This document shows positions 56,720 to 64,000 of a stretch of DNA of 64,000 nt, piece after piece. This stretch comes from Bin107 sp965221655. GTDB taxonomy: Bacteria; UBA8248. The translations under genes were made by a program, and so were the position numbers. Numbering within the stretch: the first letter of the stretch is position 1; each line of letters opens with the position of its first letter. The notes beneath the pieces are model-generated. The model had not been told where the DNA came from. It saw only the letters and a program-made list of their open reading frames with translations, and did no database searches. The stretch covers positions 2,108,001 through 2,172,000 of the forward strand of contig OZ244906.1 in NCBI GenBank assembly GCA_965221655.1. Direction: 5' to 3'.

Positions 56720-58129
56720 TCACTTCTCCTTGCGTCTGGCTCTCTTGCCGGGCATGGCGGGGTCAGTTGGACGTCTGTCGTCGAGTGCGCCCTCGGGTGC
56801 GCGTACACTGCGCAGGCGCGCGCCCGCGGCGAGCCTCTCGCGCACCTCGGCCTCGTATCCCCGCGAGGTGGGACGATAAAACCGCTCTCCTTCCAGCCCC
56901 TCGGGCAAACCCTGCATCTCCACGACCGCTTCTTCGAAATCGTGTGCGTGCTGGTAGCCCTCCCCGTAGCCCAAATCCCGCATGAGGCCCGTCGGCGCGT
57001 TTCTTAAGTGATGCGGCACGGGAGGGGCGTCGCGCTCGCGCACGACGCGCTCCGCCGCGCCGAAGCCCTTGTAGACCGCGTCGCTCTTGGGCGCTTGCGC
57101 GAGATAGACCACCGCCTGGGCGATGGCGAGCTTCCCCTCGGGAAGGCCGATAAAGTGAAACGCCTGCTGGGCGGCGGTGGCCACCACGAGCGCGTGGGGG
57201 TCGGCCATACCGACGTCCTCCGAAGCGAAGCGCACGAGGCGCCGCAGGACGTACATGGGGTCCTCGCCCCCTTCAAGCATCCGCGCGAGCCAGTAGAGGG
57301 CGGCGTCGGGGTCGGAGGCGCGCATCGTCTTGTGCAGGGCCGATATGAGGTTGTAGTGCTCCTCGCCCGACTTGTCGTAGAGCATCGTCTTGCGCTGGGC
57401 CGCCTCGCCCACCAGGTGTTCGTCGATGCGGCCGCCCGCTCCCGCCAGTGCGGCGGCGGCCTCCAGGACGTTGAGTGCTGAGCGCGCGTCCCCGCCGCTC
57501 ACCGCCGCAATGCGGGCCAGGGCGTCCTCCCCGGCAGTGAGCCCCATGCCGCCCAGACCGCGTTCCGTATCTTCCAGCGCACGGCGCAACAAGGCGACGA
57601 GGTGGCGCTCCTCGAGACGCTCGAGCACGAACACCCGCGCGCGAGAGAGCAGGGGAGCGATAACCTCGAAGGAGGGATTCTCCGTCGTCGCGCCGATGAG
57701 CACCACCGCACCACTTTCCACGTGGGGGAGGAGGCCATCTTGTTGGGCCTTGTTGAAGCGGTGAATTTCGTCGATGAACAAAATCGTGCGCACGCCCCGG
57801 CGCGCCATCTGCTTCGCCTCGTCGATGGCGGCCCTGAGCTCCTTCACCCCGTGGAGCACCGCACTCAGGGTGATGAAGTGCGCTTTCGTTCTCGCGGCAA
57901 TGATCCGCGCGAGCGTGGTTTTGCCCGTGCCGGGAGGACCCCAGAAAATGAGTGGGCGCAGGGCGTCTTCTTCCACCGCACGCCTGAGCACGCGGCCCGC
58001 GCCGACGAGGTGCTCCTGCCCGAGCACTTCGTCGAGCGTGCGGGGCCGCATCCGCTCGGCCAGGGGTGCGGAGGCGGGTGCGTCGGGGCGGCCGCCGTCT
58101 TGCGTGGAATCGAACAGACCCCCTTCCAA
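56720..58129 (-). CDS. rarA: Replication-associated recombination protein A (RarA/MgsA)
   Basis: 469 residues. AAA+ ATPase with Walker A GPPGTGKTT (64-72), Walker B ILFIDEIHRFNKAQQDGLLP, sensor LIGATTENPSFEV and the RarA-specific C-terminal tetramer domain (DVGMADPHALVVATAAQQAFHFIGLPEG, VPHHLRNAPT). It acts at stalled replication forks. TTG start at 58129 (product EGGLFD...). The C-terminal 40 residues are a basic extension ending KRARRKEK. Confidence 0.95.
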   Translation of the reverse strand: MEGGLFDSTQDGGRPDAPASAPLAERMRPRTLDEVLGQEHLVGAGRVLRRAVEEDALRPLIFWGPPGTGKTTLARIIAARTKAHFITLSAVLHGVKELRAAIDEAKQMARRGVRTILFIDEIHRFNKAQQDGLLPHVESGAVVLIGATTENPSFEVIAPLLSRARVFVLERLEERHLVALLRRALEDTERGLGGMGLTAGEDALARIAAVSGGDARSALNVLEAAAALAGAGGRIDEHLVGEAAQRKTMLYDKSGEEHYNLISALHKTMRASDPDAALYWLARMLEGGEDPMYVLRRLVRFASEDVGMADPHALVVATAAQQAFHFIGLPEGKLAIAQAVVYLAQAPKSDAVYKGFGAAERVVRERDAPPVPHHLRNAPTGLMRDLGYGEGYQHAHDFEEAVVEMQGLPEGLEGERFYRPTSRGYEAEVRERLAAGARLRSVRAPEGALDDRRPTDPAMPGKRARRKEK

Positions 58130-58308
58130 GGCGCGCTCCCGTTTGGCGAGAAAACGAAGGTGGTTTATTCTAGCACCTGCGCCTCGTGTTTTCGAAACGC
58201 GCGCCGCGCCGCGCGATTCACGGTTTTTCGGCCACCTTTCCGCGAGACTTCACAGAGGCCGACCTACGCTTCGGAGCGAAACCGCTTACCGACCCTTGGG
58301 GATAAAAC

Positions 58309-58695
58309 ATGGAAAAAATCGTCGTGCACACGGACAAAGCCGCTTCGGGCAAGGTGCCCCTCTCCCAGGCGATTCGGGTGGGAGAATGGCTCCACTGCTC
58401 GGGGCAGTTGCCGCTCGACCCCGCGACGGGAAAGTTGGTTTCCGGCGGCGTCGCCGCGCAGACGCGGCAGATAATCGAGAATCTCAAGGCGGTATGCGAG
58501 GCGGGGGGAACCTCCTTGAAAAATGCCGTCAAAGTCACTATCTTCATGCAGGATTTAGCGGACCTACAAGAGATGAACGCCGTATTCGAAGAATACTTCG
58601 GGACGCAAGACCCGCCTGCGCGCACGACGTTTCAGGCCGCGCGGATCATCGCGGACGCGAAGCTCGAAATCGAGTTGCTGGCGTTCATCCCCTGA
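58309..58695 (+). CDS. RidA family protein (enamine/imine deaminase)
   Basis: 128 residues. RidA motifs are present: AIRVGEWLHCSGQLPLDPATGKLVSGGVAAQTRQIIENLKAV, KVTIFMQDLADLQEMNAVFEEYFG and PPARTTFQAARIIADAKLEIELLA. The Arg in ARTTFQ corresponds to the catalytic Arg. It hydrolyses reactive enamines/imines from PLP enzymes. It precedes purE by 23 bp on the same strand. Confidence 0.93.
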   Translation: MEKIVVHTDKAASGKVPLSQAIRVGEWLHCSGQLPLDPATGKLVSGGVAAQTRQIIENLKAVCEAGGTSLKNAVKVTIFMQDLADLQEMNAVFEEYFGTQDPPARTTFQAARIIADAKLEIELLAFIP

Positions 58696-58718
58696 CAGCC
58701 CGGAGAGGAGGCCCCCTT

Positions 58719-59336
58719 TTGGCCACGAGAGCACCGCAGGTTGGCATATTGATGGGAAGCGCATCCGACAAACCCGTGATGGAAGAGGCTGTCAAAATGC
58801 TCGGGGACTTCAAGGTTCCCTGCGAGATGAGAATCCTCTCCGCACACCGCACGCCCGACGCCGTGCACGAATACGTGCGCACGGCGCCCGAGCGCGGCAT
58901 CCGCGTGCTGATTGCGGGAGCGGGCATGTCTGCCCACTTAGCGGGCGTCGTCGGCGCCGCCACCGACCTGCCCGTCATAGGCGTTCCGCTGAACAGCTCC
59001 TCGCTCGACGGGCTCGACTCGCTCCTCTCCACGGTACAGATGCCCCCCGGCATTCCGGTGGCGACGATGGGCATCGGCGCACCCGGGGCCAGGAACGCGG
59101 CCTTGCACGCCGTGCGCATTCTCGCTCTGGGCGACTCGAAACTGGCGAAGGAATACCGCCGCTTCGCACTGCAGCAAACCGAGAAGGTGCTCGCAGCGGA
59201 CGACGCGCTGCAAAAGGAAATCTCTCCGTCGCCCGCACAGGCGCAAGACGAGGGCGCAGACGAGGGGAAGGCCGCAAAAACCTCCACCCGCAGGCCGAGG
59301 CGAAGCCGCGCGAAGAGAACCCACAGAAAATCGTAG
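58719..59336 (+). CDS. purE: N5-carboxyaminoimidazole ribonucleotide mutase
   Basis: 205 residues; the first ~160 form a standard class I PurE. Motifs are GILMGSASDKPVMEEAVKML, ILSAHRTPDAVHEYV (the catalytic His), and AGAGMSAHLAGVVGA. It converts N5-CAIR to CAIR in purine synthesis. The remaining ~45 residues (PSPAQAQDEG.. to a Arg/Lys-rich end) are an unusual basic tail. Start TTG 58719 with GGAGAGGAGG in front; no upstream ATG is conserved. Coupled to the Sua5 gene by a 3-bp gap. Confidence 0.95.
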   Translation: MATRAPQVGILMGSASDKPVMEEAVKMLGDFKVPCEMRILSAHRTPDAVHEYVRTAPERGIRVLIAGAGMSAHLAGVVGAATDLPVIGVPLNSSSLDGLDSLLSTVQMPPGIPVATMGIGAPGARNAALHAVRILALGDSKLAKEYRRFALQQTEKVLAADDALQKEISPSPAQAQDEGADEGKAAKTSTRRPRRSRAKRTHRKS

Positions 59337-59339
59337 GCG

Positions 59340-59990
59340 ATGGCCCGAATCCTTCGGGTGAACCCCGAATCTCCGGAAGAGGAAACGCTGCAATCCGCCT
59401 GCGAGGAGTTGCGCGCGGGCAACGTCGTCGCCCTGCCCACGGACACGATTTACGGGCTGTGCGCGCATGCCTTCGATGCCGAGGCCATCGAGAAGCTCTA
59501 CGCGCTCAAGGGCAGGAAAGACGCAAGGGGCGCGCCCGTTCTCATCGCCCGCCGCGATCAGCTACAAGACCTGGCGAGCGAGGTGTCTCCGCGCGCGGCG
59601 GGTTTGATGGACGCCCTGTGGCCCGCGGGCCTCACCCTGGTCCTCTCCGCCGCCCCCGGGCTGTCCCCCCGGCTCTGCGAGGAGGGACCCAGCGTCGCCG
59701 TTCGCATGCCCGCCTCAGCGCTTTGCCGCGCACTCGCCGCGCGCGTCGGCCCGTTCGTGGCGACGAGTGCCAACGCACCCGGCGCACCTGCCCTCAAGAG
59801 CGGGCGTGAAATAGCGGAGAGTTTTCCGGATGGACTCGCGCTCGTCCTGGAGGCGGGCGCACTGCCCGACGCCCAGCCTTCCACCGTCGTGGACGCGAGA
59901 GGGGAAAGTCCGCGCCTGCTTCGCGCGGGTGCCGTGGATTTCGAGTTGGTGGTGCGCACCTGGAACGAGGCGGCGCGCAGGGGCTGCTGA
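59340..59990 (+). CDS. L-threonylcarbamoyladenylate synthase (Sua5/YciO/YrdC family)
   Basis: 216 residues. Family blocks are VVALPTDTIYGLCAHAF, KLYALKGRKDARGAPVLIA (nucleotide region), WPAGLTLVLSAAP, and FVATSANAPGAPAL. It makes threonylcarbamoyl-AMP for t6A tRNA modification. There is no full Sua5 C-terminal domain, so it is TsaC-length. ATG 59340, 3 bp after purE. Confidence 0.92.
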   Translation: MARILRVNPESPEEETLQSACEELRAGNVVALPTDTIYGLCAHAFDAEAIEKLYALKGRKDARGAPVLIARRDQLQDLASEVSPRAAGLMDALWPAGLTLVLSAAPGLSPRLCEEGPSVAVRMPASALCRALAARVGPFVATSANAPGAPALKSGREIAESFPDGLALVLEAGALPDAQPSTVVDARGESPRLLRAGAVDFELVVRTWNEAARRGC

Positions 59991-59991
59991 A

Positions 59992-60312
59992 CTATTCGGG
60001 AGGGGGCATGTTCAGAACGATCCGGCCTTCCGCCTCCACGATGCACTGACAGGCCAGGCGAAACTCATCCGGGTTCCAGCCGTAGGCGTCCAACGTGTCC
60101 CGCTCGTCCTCTCCCTGCGGGGAGAGAAATTCGCCTCCCGAGACCACGATCACCTTACAGGTCGAACACGCGCAGTTGCCCCCGCAGTCGTGGGTATGGT
60201 CTATGTCGTTGTCCAAGTCCGCGTCGAGAATGGAATCGCCCACTTCCGTCTCGTATTCCAAGTCGAGGTTTTCATACCGGATGATGCTCAAGGACCGACC
60301 TCCCCCACCCAT
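59992..60312 (-). CDS. [2Fe-2S] ferredoxin (adrenodoxin/ISC-like)
   Basis: 106 residues. Cluster ligands fit the C-x5-C-x2-C ... C pattern: C43, C49, C52 (CGGNCACSTCKV) and C88 (RLACQC); extra cysteines C47 and C90 lie beside them. The family's GEDERDTLDAYGWNPDEFRLACQ segment is present. It would supply single electrons in the cytoplasm. Ends 1 bp after the convergent Sua5 gene. Confidence 0.9.
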   Translation of the reverse strand: MGGGGRSLSIIRYENLDLEYETEVGDSILDADLDNDIDHTHDCGGNCACSTCKVIVVSGGEFLSPQGEDERDTLDAYGWNPDEFRLACQCIVEAEGRIVLNMPPPE

Positions 60313-60477
60313 TGTGAAATAAATTCCTTCTGCTGCGCGCCCGAAAACATCCCTCCCCCGGAGGCGAGAGACGGGGAATCCCGCCGGCCGGGCGAGAAAA
60401 ACGTATTATCTTTTGGGGTTCTTTTCAACACGCGCGCACCCTTGCGCCGCACGCCAGCGCGAGGGCGAACGCGGTGC

Positions 60478-61209
60478 CTACACGGTGCCTCGGGGCGGCA
60501 GCACCACCATCGATTCGGTCGAAATCCTGCGGGACTGCGACAACAGAAACTCGAGGGATTCCGCCACCAGGTCCGGAGGAATCATTTCCTCGAAGTCGAA
60601 CTCGCCCGGAATCGACTTCCACATGTCCGTGGCACAGGCTCCGGGCCGCAGGATGGTGAGCCGAATCCCCCGGGGCCGCAACTCCTCCACCAGGGCGCGC
60701 GACAAGCCCTCGAGGCCCGCCTTGGCGGCGCAATAGGCCGACGCCCCCGGAAAGCCCGATACCGCGCTGATGGAGGATACGTTGACGACCTCGCCCGCCG
60801 CCTCCTCGAGCATGGGACAAAGGGCGCGCGTCAGCATGAAAGGAGCAGTGAGGCACACCGATATCGTGGCGTTGAACTCCTCGACCGAAAGGCTCTCCAG
60901 ATCCTTGAAAACACCCGCGCCCGCATTGTTGACGAGCACGTCCACGCCCCCGAGCCGTTTCGCGGCCACCTCGGCGATTCCCCCGACCTCCTCCGCGTTG
61001 CTCACGTCGCAAACGTGGGGAAAGACTTTGCCCGTCAGACCTTTCGTGTCGAACGCCAGTTTGGCCAGGGCGTCGGCGTCCCGCGAGACGGCGAGCAGGT
61101 GCGCGCCCGCCTTTACGAGACGAAGCGCACTCGCGCGCCCGATGCCCCGGGAGGCTCCGGTGAGGACGATGCGCTTTTTCGCCAGGTGGCCCGGCTCACC
61201 GAATCCCAT
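60478..61209 (-). CDS. Short-chain dehydrogenase/reductase
   Basis: 243 residues. Cofactor motif TGASRGIGRA, NNAG, and catalytic Ser-Tyr-Lys in SSISAVSGFPGASAYCAAKAGLEG. The start is ATG 61209 or 61224, both overlapping the end of the PTPS gene. Coupled to a PTPS/QueD gene upstream, so a pterin substrate (as for sepiapterin reductase, also an SDR) is possible but not shown. Confidence 0.9.
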   Translation of the reverse strand: MGFGEPGHLAKKRIVLTGASRGIGRASALRLVKAGAHLLAVSRDADALAKLAFDTKGLTGKVFPHVCDVSNAEEVGGIAEVAAKRLGGVDVLVNNAGAGVFKDLESLSVEEFNATISVCLTAPFMLTRALCPMLEEAAGEVVNVSSISAVSGFPGASAYCAAKAGLEGLSRALVEELRPRGIRLTILRPGACATDMWKSIPGEFDFEEMIPPDLVAESLEFLLSQSRRISTESMVVLPPRGTV

Positions 61210-61624
61210 CGGGGTTTTCTCCATAATAGTCCACGAAGTTGCGCTCGTTCTCGTAGAGGCGCACGCGAAACAAAAACCCCGCCTCCACGTGCTCGGCCAG
61301 GCGCTCCCAAATCGCAATCGCTATGTTCTCGGCAGTGGGAATGCGGTTTTTCATGAACTCCGCCGCGTCTTCGTTGAGGTTCTTGTGGTCGAGTGCTTCG
61401 ACGACTTCGCGCCGCATGACGTTCTTGAGGTCCGCGAGATTATAGGCCATCCCCGTCGCGGAGTTCACCGCCCCGCGCAAAGTCACCTCGAAAACGTAGT
61501 TGTGCCCGTGGTAGTGGGGGTTGGCGCACTTGCCGTAAGTTGCTTCGTTTCGGGCGTCGCTCCAGTCGGGCCGGAACAAACGGTGCGCCGCGCAGAACTC
61601 CTCGCGTCTCGTGATCTCGATCAT
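61196..61624 (-). CDS. 6-pyruvoyl-tetrahydropterin synthase / 6-carboxy-tetrahydropterin synthase family
   Basis: 142 residues. Zinc ligands H14 (FCAAHRL), H39 and H41 (YHGHNY); catalytic Cys C33 in GKCANPHYHGHNY. This spacing is like eukaryotic-type PTPS as well as QueD, so the product could be tetrahydrobiopterin precursor or the queuosine precursor. Overlaps threonine synthase upstream by 4 bp (ATGA) and the SDR downstream. A queG gene at 10.6 kb supports a queuosine pathway in the organism. Confidence 0.9.
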   Translation of the reverse strand: MIEITRREEFCAAHRLFRPDWSDARNEATYGKCANPHYHGHNYVFEVTLRGAVNSATGMAYNLADLKNVMRREVVEALDHKNLNEDAAEFMKNRIPTAENIAIAIWERLAEHVEAGFLFRVRLYENERNFVDYYGENPDGIR

Positions 61625-62832
61625 CGCGCCACACCCCCGGCATCAACGACGGGGGGGTGCGTCTCCACCATGTCCGCGTACTTGAGGCCCGTGGCGGTGT
61701 TGAACGCCACCACGCACGCATCGCGCCCCACTTCTCCGCGCGCAACCAGAGCCTCGAGAGCCGCGATGCACGCCCCGCCCTCCGGACAAAGGAGCAAACC
61801 CTCGGAGGCGCCCGCGCGCCTTTGGGCATCGAACATCGCCGCGTCCGAAACGGCGATGGCCGTGCCGCTGCTCTCGCGTATCGCACGCAGACACAAAAAA
61901 TCCGCCAGAACCTTGGGCGCCCGCAGGCCGGAGACGAGCGTCGTGGGGTTCTCCCACGGGGAGGAGACCTCCTCTCCGCTCTCATAGGCGCGCACCAGCG
62001 GGGCGCAGCCCTCGGCTTGCACGCAAACCATGCGCGGCCTCCTAGCACCTATCCAGCCGAGTGCCTCGAGTTCGTCGAAGGCGCGCCACATGGCCACCAG
62101 ACCCGTCCCCCCGCCGGTGGGGTAGAGAATCACGTCGGGAACCGCGCCGCCGAGCTGCTCGACGAGTTCGTAGGCCATCGTCTTCTTGCCCTCGACCCGG
62201 TAGGGCTCCTTGAAAGTAGAGAGCTCGAACCAGCCCTCCTCAGGTGCTCTGCTCGCTACGATCTCGGCACAATGGTGGATATAGCCGCGCACAACGGTCA
62301 CTTCCGCCCCCGCGAGGTCGCACTCCACCTTGTGCACGCCGGGCGCTTTCTCGGGCACGAAGACGGCGGCCCCGATTCCCGCCCTCGCAGCATAGGCCGC
62401 AGCCGCCCCGCCTGCGTTTCCCGCCGTGGGCATGGCGACCTTGCGCACCCCCAGGTGGCGCGCCATCGTGAGGGCGGCGGAGAGCCCGCGCGCCTTGAAA
62501 CTGCCCGTCGGGTTCGCGCCTTCGTCCTTCACGAACAGGCGCGAAAGCCCGAGCGTCTTCCCGAGGCGGGGGGCTTCCAGAAGCGGCGTCATGCCCTCGC
62601 CGAGCGTGACCACGGCGTCCGCGGCGGGAGCGGGGAGCATTTCGTGGTAACGCCACATGGAGGGGACGCGGCCCGCCATCTCCTCAAGGCGCAAGGTGCG
62701 CGCGGCGGCTTCCACGTCGTATCGCGCCAGCAGCGGGGCGCCTGCGGGGCTCAGGTTCATCAGGCCGCCGGGGGCGAAGCGCTCTCCCGTTCGGGAGCAT
62801 TCGAGACCAATGAACGCGGAATAGGAATTCAA
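61621..62832 (-). CDS. thrC: Threonine synthase
   Basis: 403 residues, fold type II PLP enzyme. PLP Lys is K113 in NPTGSFKARGLSAALTMA; TLGEGMTPLLEAPRLG and PTAGNAGGAAAAYAARAG match threonine synthase, and the phosphate-binding loop is ILYPTGGGTGLVAMWRAF. It makes Thr from O-phosphohomoserine. TTG start at 62832. Product opens NSYSAFIGLECSRTGERF, the usual class of N-terminal metal-ribbon-like start, with one Cys only. Overlaps the PTPS gene downstream by 4 bp. Confidence 0.92.
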   Translation of the reverse strand: MNSYSAFIGLECSRTGERFAPGGLMNLSPAGAPLLARYDVEAAARTLRLEEMAGRVPSMWRYHEMLPAPAADAVVTLGEGMTPLLEAPRLGKTLGLSRLFVKDEGANPTGSFKARGLSAALTMARHLGVRKVAMPTAGNAGGAAAAYAARAGIGAAVFVPEKAPGVHKVECDLAGAEVTVVRGYIHHCAEIVASRAPEEGWFELSTFKEPYRVEGKKTMAYELVEQLGGAVPDVILYPTGGGTGLVAMWRAFDELEALGWIGARRPRMVCVQAEGCAPLVRAYESGEEVSSPWENPTTLVSGLRAPKVLADFLCLRAIRESSGTAIAVSDAAMFDAQRRAGASEGLLLCPEGGACIAALEALVARGEVGRDACVVAFNTATGLKYADMVETHPPVVDAGGVAR

Positions 62833-62957
62833 TCTCGCAAGCCCCGTGGGTGAGGTTTCGTCGCCCGGCGTTGCCGCCCGTACGACGCTCTGCTAACGTG
62901 TTTCCCTACTCCATAGCACGATATCGCCATCGCCGCCGCCCCCGCAAGGAGAAAACG

Positions 62958-63836
62958 ATGACGCGCAAACCAAGGGCGCTGCCGGGTCCCTCGAAAGCGA
63001 GCGGATTCCTCGAGGTGGCAAGCGGCGTTCACGTGTTCGTGGGGGGCGGGGGAGCGACGAACTTCGGCCTCGTGCTCACGGAGGGAAAGCCCGTCGTCGT
63101 CGACAACGACATCCGCGTGCGCAAGGCCTTCGTGGCGTGCATGAAGGGGGTCGTCCGCAAATCACCCGGGCTGGTGCTGAACACACACCACAACTTCGAC
63201 CACACCTCCGACAACGGCTACTACCACAGGCGCGGGGCTGTCTCCCTCGGCGAGGAAAGCGTACGCCTGGAGATGGAGCGCGAGGAGAGTGAGGGCATCT
63301 GGGTGAAGCAGATGGCGGGCAGACCCGAGAAAGTGGAGCACCTGATCGGCAAGCTGCACGTCGCCCCGCCGATGGTGACGTTTTCGGGCGAAATTTCCGT
63401 CCGCTACGGCGGGCGGCTGTTCGAGATGTTCCACATCGGCCACTGCCACACCAAGGGAGACACCGTCGTCTGGATGCCGGAGGAGCGCGTTCTCTTCACG
63501 GGCGATTTGCTCGACTACCGCACCCATCCGGTAGCGCGGCTCGGGAACTTCGGCAACTGGATAGAGGCAATTCGGCGACTCCGGAAATTCCCCGCGAAGG
63601 TGCTCGTGCCCGGCCACGGCCCCGTTCCCCGACAGCCGGCCAAGAAGGTATGGGACGAATTCGGGGCGTACATGGTGAAGCTGCGCGAGCGCACCGCCAA
63701 GGCCCTCAAGAAACACGGCGCACCTGAAAAAGCCGCACAGAACGTGCACATGGACGAATATCGCAACTGGCTGCGCTCGAACCTGGTCGCGCAAAACGCG
63801 CTGCTCATGGCGAAGGAACTGACACGAAAGAGTTGA
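62958..63836 (+). CDS. MBL-fold metallo-hydrolase
   Basis: 292 residues. The metallo-beta-lactamase motif is THHNFDHTSDN: H77-x-N79-x-D81-H82, so the second His of H-x-H-x-D-H is replaced by Asn. Other ligands are retained: GHCHTKGD, LFTGDLLDYRTH and VLVPGHGPV. The substrate is unknown; a C-terminal helical tail follows. Ribosome site AAGGAGAAAACG before ATG 62958. Divergent from threonine synthase. Confidence 0.88.
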   Translation: MTRKPRALPGPSKASGFLEVASGVHVFVGGGGATNFGLVLTEGKPVVVDNDIRVRKAFVACMKGVVRKSPGLVLNTHHNFDHTSDNGYYHRRGAVSLGEESVRLEMEREESEGIWVKQMAGRPEKVEHLIGKLHVAPPMVTFSGEISVRYGGRLFEMFHIGHCHTKGDTVVWMPEERVLFTGDLLDYRTHPVARLGNFGNWIEAIRRLRKFPAKVLVPGHGPVPRQPAKKVWDEFGAYMVKLRERTAKALKKHGAPEKAAQNVHMDEYRNWLRSNLVAQNALLMAKELTRKS

Positions 63837-63837
63837 G

Positions 63838-64000
63838 TCAGACCCAGGCGGCGGGCGGCTCCTCGCCCTGAAAATACCCGGGGGGAACCTCCCCCCGCAC
63901 CCGGCGGGAGAGGAGGCGTTCCTGCGTAAGCCCAAAGCGGCTTTCTACCTCGGCGGAAGAAGACCAGGCTTCTCCCTCGCGAAAGCCCCCCACCCGAATT
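63838..64000 (-). CDS. 3' end of an unidentified gene
   Basis: Partial gene: about 53 codons ending with TGA at 63840-63838, open to the window edge. The visible C-terminus includes VGGFREGEAWSSSAEVESRFG and ends GYFQGEEPPAAWV. No family recognised from this fragment. Convergent with the MBL gene, 1 bp apart. Confidence 0.5.
   Translation of the reverse strand, partial: IRVGGFREGEAWSSSAEVESRFGLTQERLLSRRVRGEVPPGYFQGEEPPAAWV

Overview
The window is 64 kb of a GC-rich, densely coding bacterial chromosome. A Gram-negative envelope is indicated by an RND efflux pump with its periplasmic adaptor, a TAXI-type TRAP transporter, periplasmic c-type cytochromes and a sigma-54 activator. Aerobic respiration is indicated by an A-type (aa3-like) heme-copper oxidase operon. 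Amidotransferase GatAB, the yicC-gmk-coaBC order and a tandem ThyX-like protein would fit a deltaproteobacterial-grade or candidate-phylum lineage, but no marker here fixes the taxon. No CRISPR array, rRNA or recognisable transposase or integrase was seen. One tRNA (Arg, ACG) is present.

Layout. 1-2.5 kb: end of gatA, then gatB. 2.5-16 kb: metabolic and accessory genes (amidohydrolase, cytochrome c', sulfatase, orphan solute-binding protein, 2-hydroxyacid dehydrogenase, VOC protein, AEC permease, TVP38 protein, queG with a short upstream ORF, hydrolases, an inositol-phosphatase-like gene, and a GlcG - Gfo/Idh/MocA - alpha/beta hydrolase operon). 16-20.7 kb: RND pump and adaptor. 21-24 kb: tandem ThyX-like protein and two methyltransferases. 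24-27.5 kb: TAXI TRAP transporter. 27.7-31.4 kb: small unknown membrane proteins, a TPR protein and an SSS symporter. 32.2-41.5 kb: a long cytochrome oxidase operon with two subunit III genes, heme A synthesis genes, several small membrane proteins, DUF420, DUF983 and a two-gene ABC exporter. 41.5-48 kb, mostly minus strand: cytochrome c, proA, a RimK-type ATP-grasp ligase, two small unknown genes behind a textbook sigma-54 promoter, orphan CbtA, a VOC protein, and a GAF-type sigma-54 activator. 48-55 kb: hemW, an SRPBCC protein, RqcH/NFACT, and yicC-gmk-coaBC-uracil-DNA glycosylase. 55.2-56.3 kb: an AT-richer islet bounded by 51-bp perfect direct repeats made from the end of a VOC gene. 56-64 kb: rarA, ridA, purE, Sua5/YrdC, ferredoxin, SDR, PTPS/QueD, threonine synthase, an MBL-fold hydrolase and a partial gene.

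The main points for follow-up are: (1) the 1-kb AT-rich islet carrying two overlapping unknown genes between duplicated gene ends; (2) the tandem ThyX protein, whose halves keep complementary parts of the ThyX signatures; (3) the sigma-54 promoter feeding two undescribed small genes upstream of a RimK-type ligase, 1.7 kb from a sigma-54 activator gene; (4) the cox operon, in which no ctaG or sco is seen but DUF420, DUF983, two subunit III genes and an ABC exporter are present. Functions are inferred from motifs read by eye; no database search was run.
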